Positions 6,943 through 7,635 of a DNA stretch of 7,635 nucleotides are shown here, in pieces. Origin of the DNA: Bacteroidota bacterium (GTDB taxonomy: Bacteria; Bacteroidota; Bacteroidia; B-17B0; Aurantibacillaceae); NCBI GenBank assembly GCA_947449125.1, contig CANFQR010000056.1, positions 1 through 7,635 on the forward strand, read 5' to 3'. The position numbers and the translations under genes are program-made. The notes beneath the pieces are model-generated. The model was given only the letters and a program-made list of their open reading frames with translations. It was not told where the DNA came from and did no database searches. The first letter of the stretch is position 1. Each line of letters opens with the position of its first letter.

Positions 6943-7618
6943 TTTTAAGTAAAGCTTTTGCTAATATCAAATCAAACTGTGTAGTAATTTTTATATTTTC
7001 AATATTTCCTTCTACAAGATTTATTTTTTCACCGCTATGTTCCAATACCGTGGCATCGTCAGTAAATGATTGATTATACTCCGTTTTAAAAGCATATTTA
7101 ATTTTAGTTACAGCAAAACACTGTGGCGTTTGAACAATACGAAATAAGGCTCTGTCAACCGCCGAATTATTTCCGTCTTCAACTTTTCTTATGGATTCAT
7201 TTACCTGTATGCAGGGAATTGCATTGCCATTTTGTTTGGCGGCATCAAATACGTTTTTTATTGTTTGAACAGATACAAAAGGTCTTGCTGCATCGTGAAT
7301 AGCAACTAAAGCATCCGGATTTTCGTCGTTTATTAAATCTAATCCGTTTTTTACTGAGTGAAATCTTGTTGTGCCACCAAGAGCAATTTTAATTTTTTTA
7401 TGCTGCAACGAGTGGTTAATTATTAGATCGTTTAAAAGTGATTCGAAATCTTTGTGGACACTAATAATAATGTTTATAGAGGGGTCATACTCTAAAAAAA
7501 TTTTAATTGTTTTAATGATAATTGGCTCTCCATTAATTTCGATAAACTGTTTGGGGATGCTTGACTGCATTCTATTGCCTGTTCCACCTGCTACAATAAT
7601 TAAAAATTTTTGACTCAC
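6935..7618 (-). CDS. ispD: 2-C-methyl-D-erythritol 4-phosphate cytidylyltransferase
   Basis: The cytoplasmic MEP-pathway enzyme that joins CTP and methylerythritol 4-phosphate to give CDP-methylerythritol, a step toward isoprenoids (quinones, undecaprenyl carrier, carotenoids). The 227 residues match the usual length. Key residues are in place: the CTP-binding loop AGGTGNRM (10-17, R16), PKQ (22-24, catalytic K23), HDAARP (108-113, D109 and R112), the VDR/QTPQCF segment (R156; 163-168), TDDA (186-189) and NIKITTQFDL (208-217, K210). All expected catalytic residues are kept, so it should be active. The start is GTG at 7618; this places the nucleotide loop at the normal distance from the N-terminus. 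The frame stays open upstream to the window edge, where a codon ending in TG (7635-7634) could be an alternative start six codons earlier. The 3' end overlaps the polX-like gene by 8 bases. The promoter must lie outside the window. Confidence 0.95.
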   Translation of the reverse strand: MSQKFLIIVAGGTGNRMQSSIPKQFIEINGEPIIIKTIKIFLEYDPSINIIISVHKDFESLLNDLIINHSLQHKKIKIALGGTTRFHSVKNGLDLINDENPDALVAIHDAARPFVSVQTIKNVFDAAKQNGNAIPCIQVNESIRKVEDGNNSAVDRALFRIVQTPQCFAVTKIKYAFKTEYNQSFTDDATVLEHSGEKINLVEGNIENIKITTQFDLILAKALLKNE

Positions 7619-7635
7619 AATTAAAAATAAGGACA

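Noticed and set aside
1..7635. tRNA, rRNA, CRISPR array, insertion sequence or phage signals
   Set aside because: No cloverleaf, regularly spaced repeats, transposase or integrase motifs or long terminal inverted repeats were seen on either strand.

Overview
The window is AT-rich (roughly one third GC or less by eye) and looks like a Bacteroidota chromosome, probably a Flavobacteriia-, Chitinophagia- or Sphingobacteriia-like lineage. Reasons: the GH3-type acyl-adenylating enzyme has the N-terminus typical of that phylum, no start codon has a clear Shine-Dalgarno sequence, the lipoprotein carries an acidic S-D-F-E stretch just after its lipid cysteine, and one upstream region matches the TAnnTTTG promoter element. 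There are no tRNA, rRNA, CRISPR or mobile-element signals, and no non-coding gap longer than about 45 bases.

All six genes lie on the minus strand, so transcription runs from high to low coordinates. In that order they are: ispD (MEP isoprenoid pathway cytidylyltransferase, 7618-6935); a PolX-family protein with a degraded polymerase palm but an intact PHP nuclease domain (6942-5341); a GH3-family acyl-adenylating enzyme (5341-3824); a small exported, probably beta-propeller protein of unknown role (3837-3043); a large lipoprotein with a C-terminal glycoside hydrolase family 16 domain (3000-958); and an MBOAT membrane O-acyltransferase whose 3' end runs off the window (958-1).

The junctions are very tight: 8-bp, 1-bp (TAATG) and 14-bp overlaps, then a 42-bp gap, then another 1-bp TAATG overlap. 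The set therefore looks like one transcription unit. The 42-bp gap is the only place with room for an internal promoter, and it splits the window into a cytoplasmic housekeeping part (ispD, polX-like, GH3) plus the exported propeller, and an envelope or polysaccharide part (GH16 lipoprotein plus MBOAT acyltransferase).

The two points most worth attention are the PolX-like protein, which by ungapped alignment has lost all three metal-binding aspartates of the polymerase site while keeping every PHP metal ligand, and the translationally coupled GH16 lipoprotein/MBOAT pair, which suggests modification and trimming of an O-acylated extracellular polysaccharide. No wholly new system can be shown from the sequence alone.
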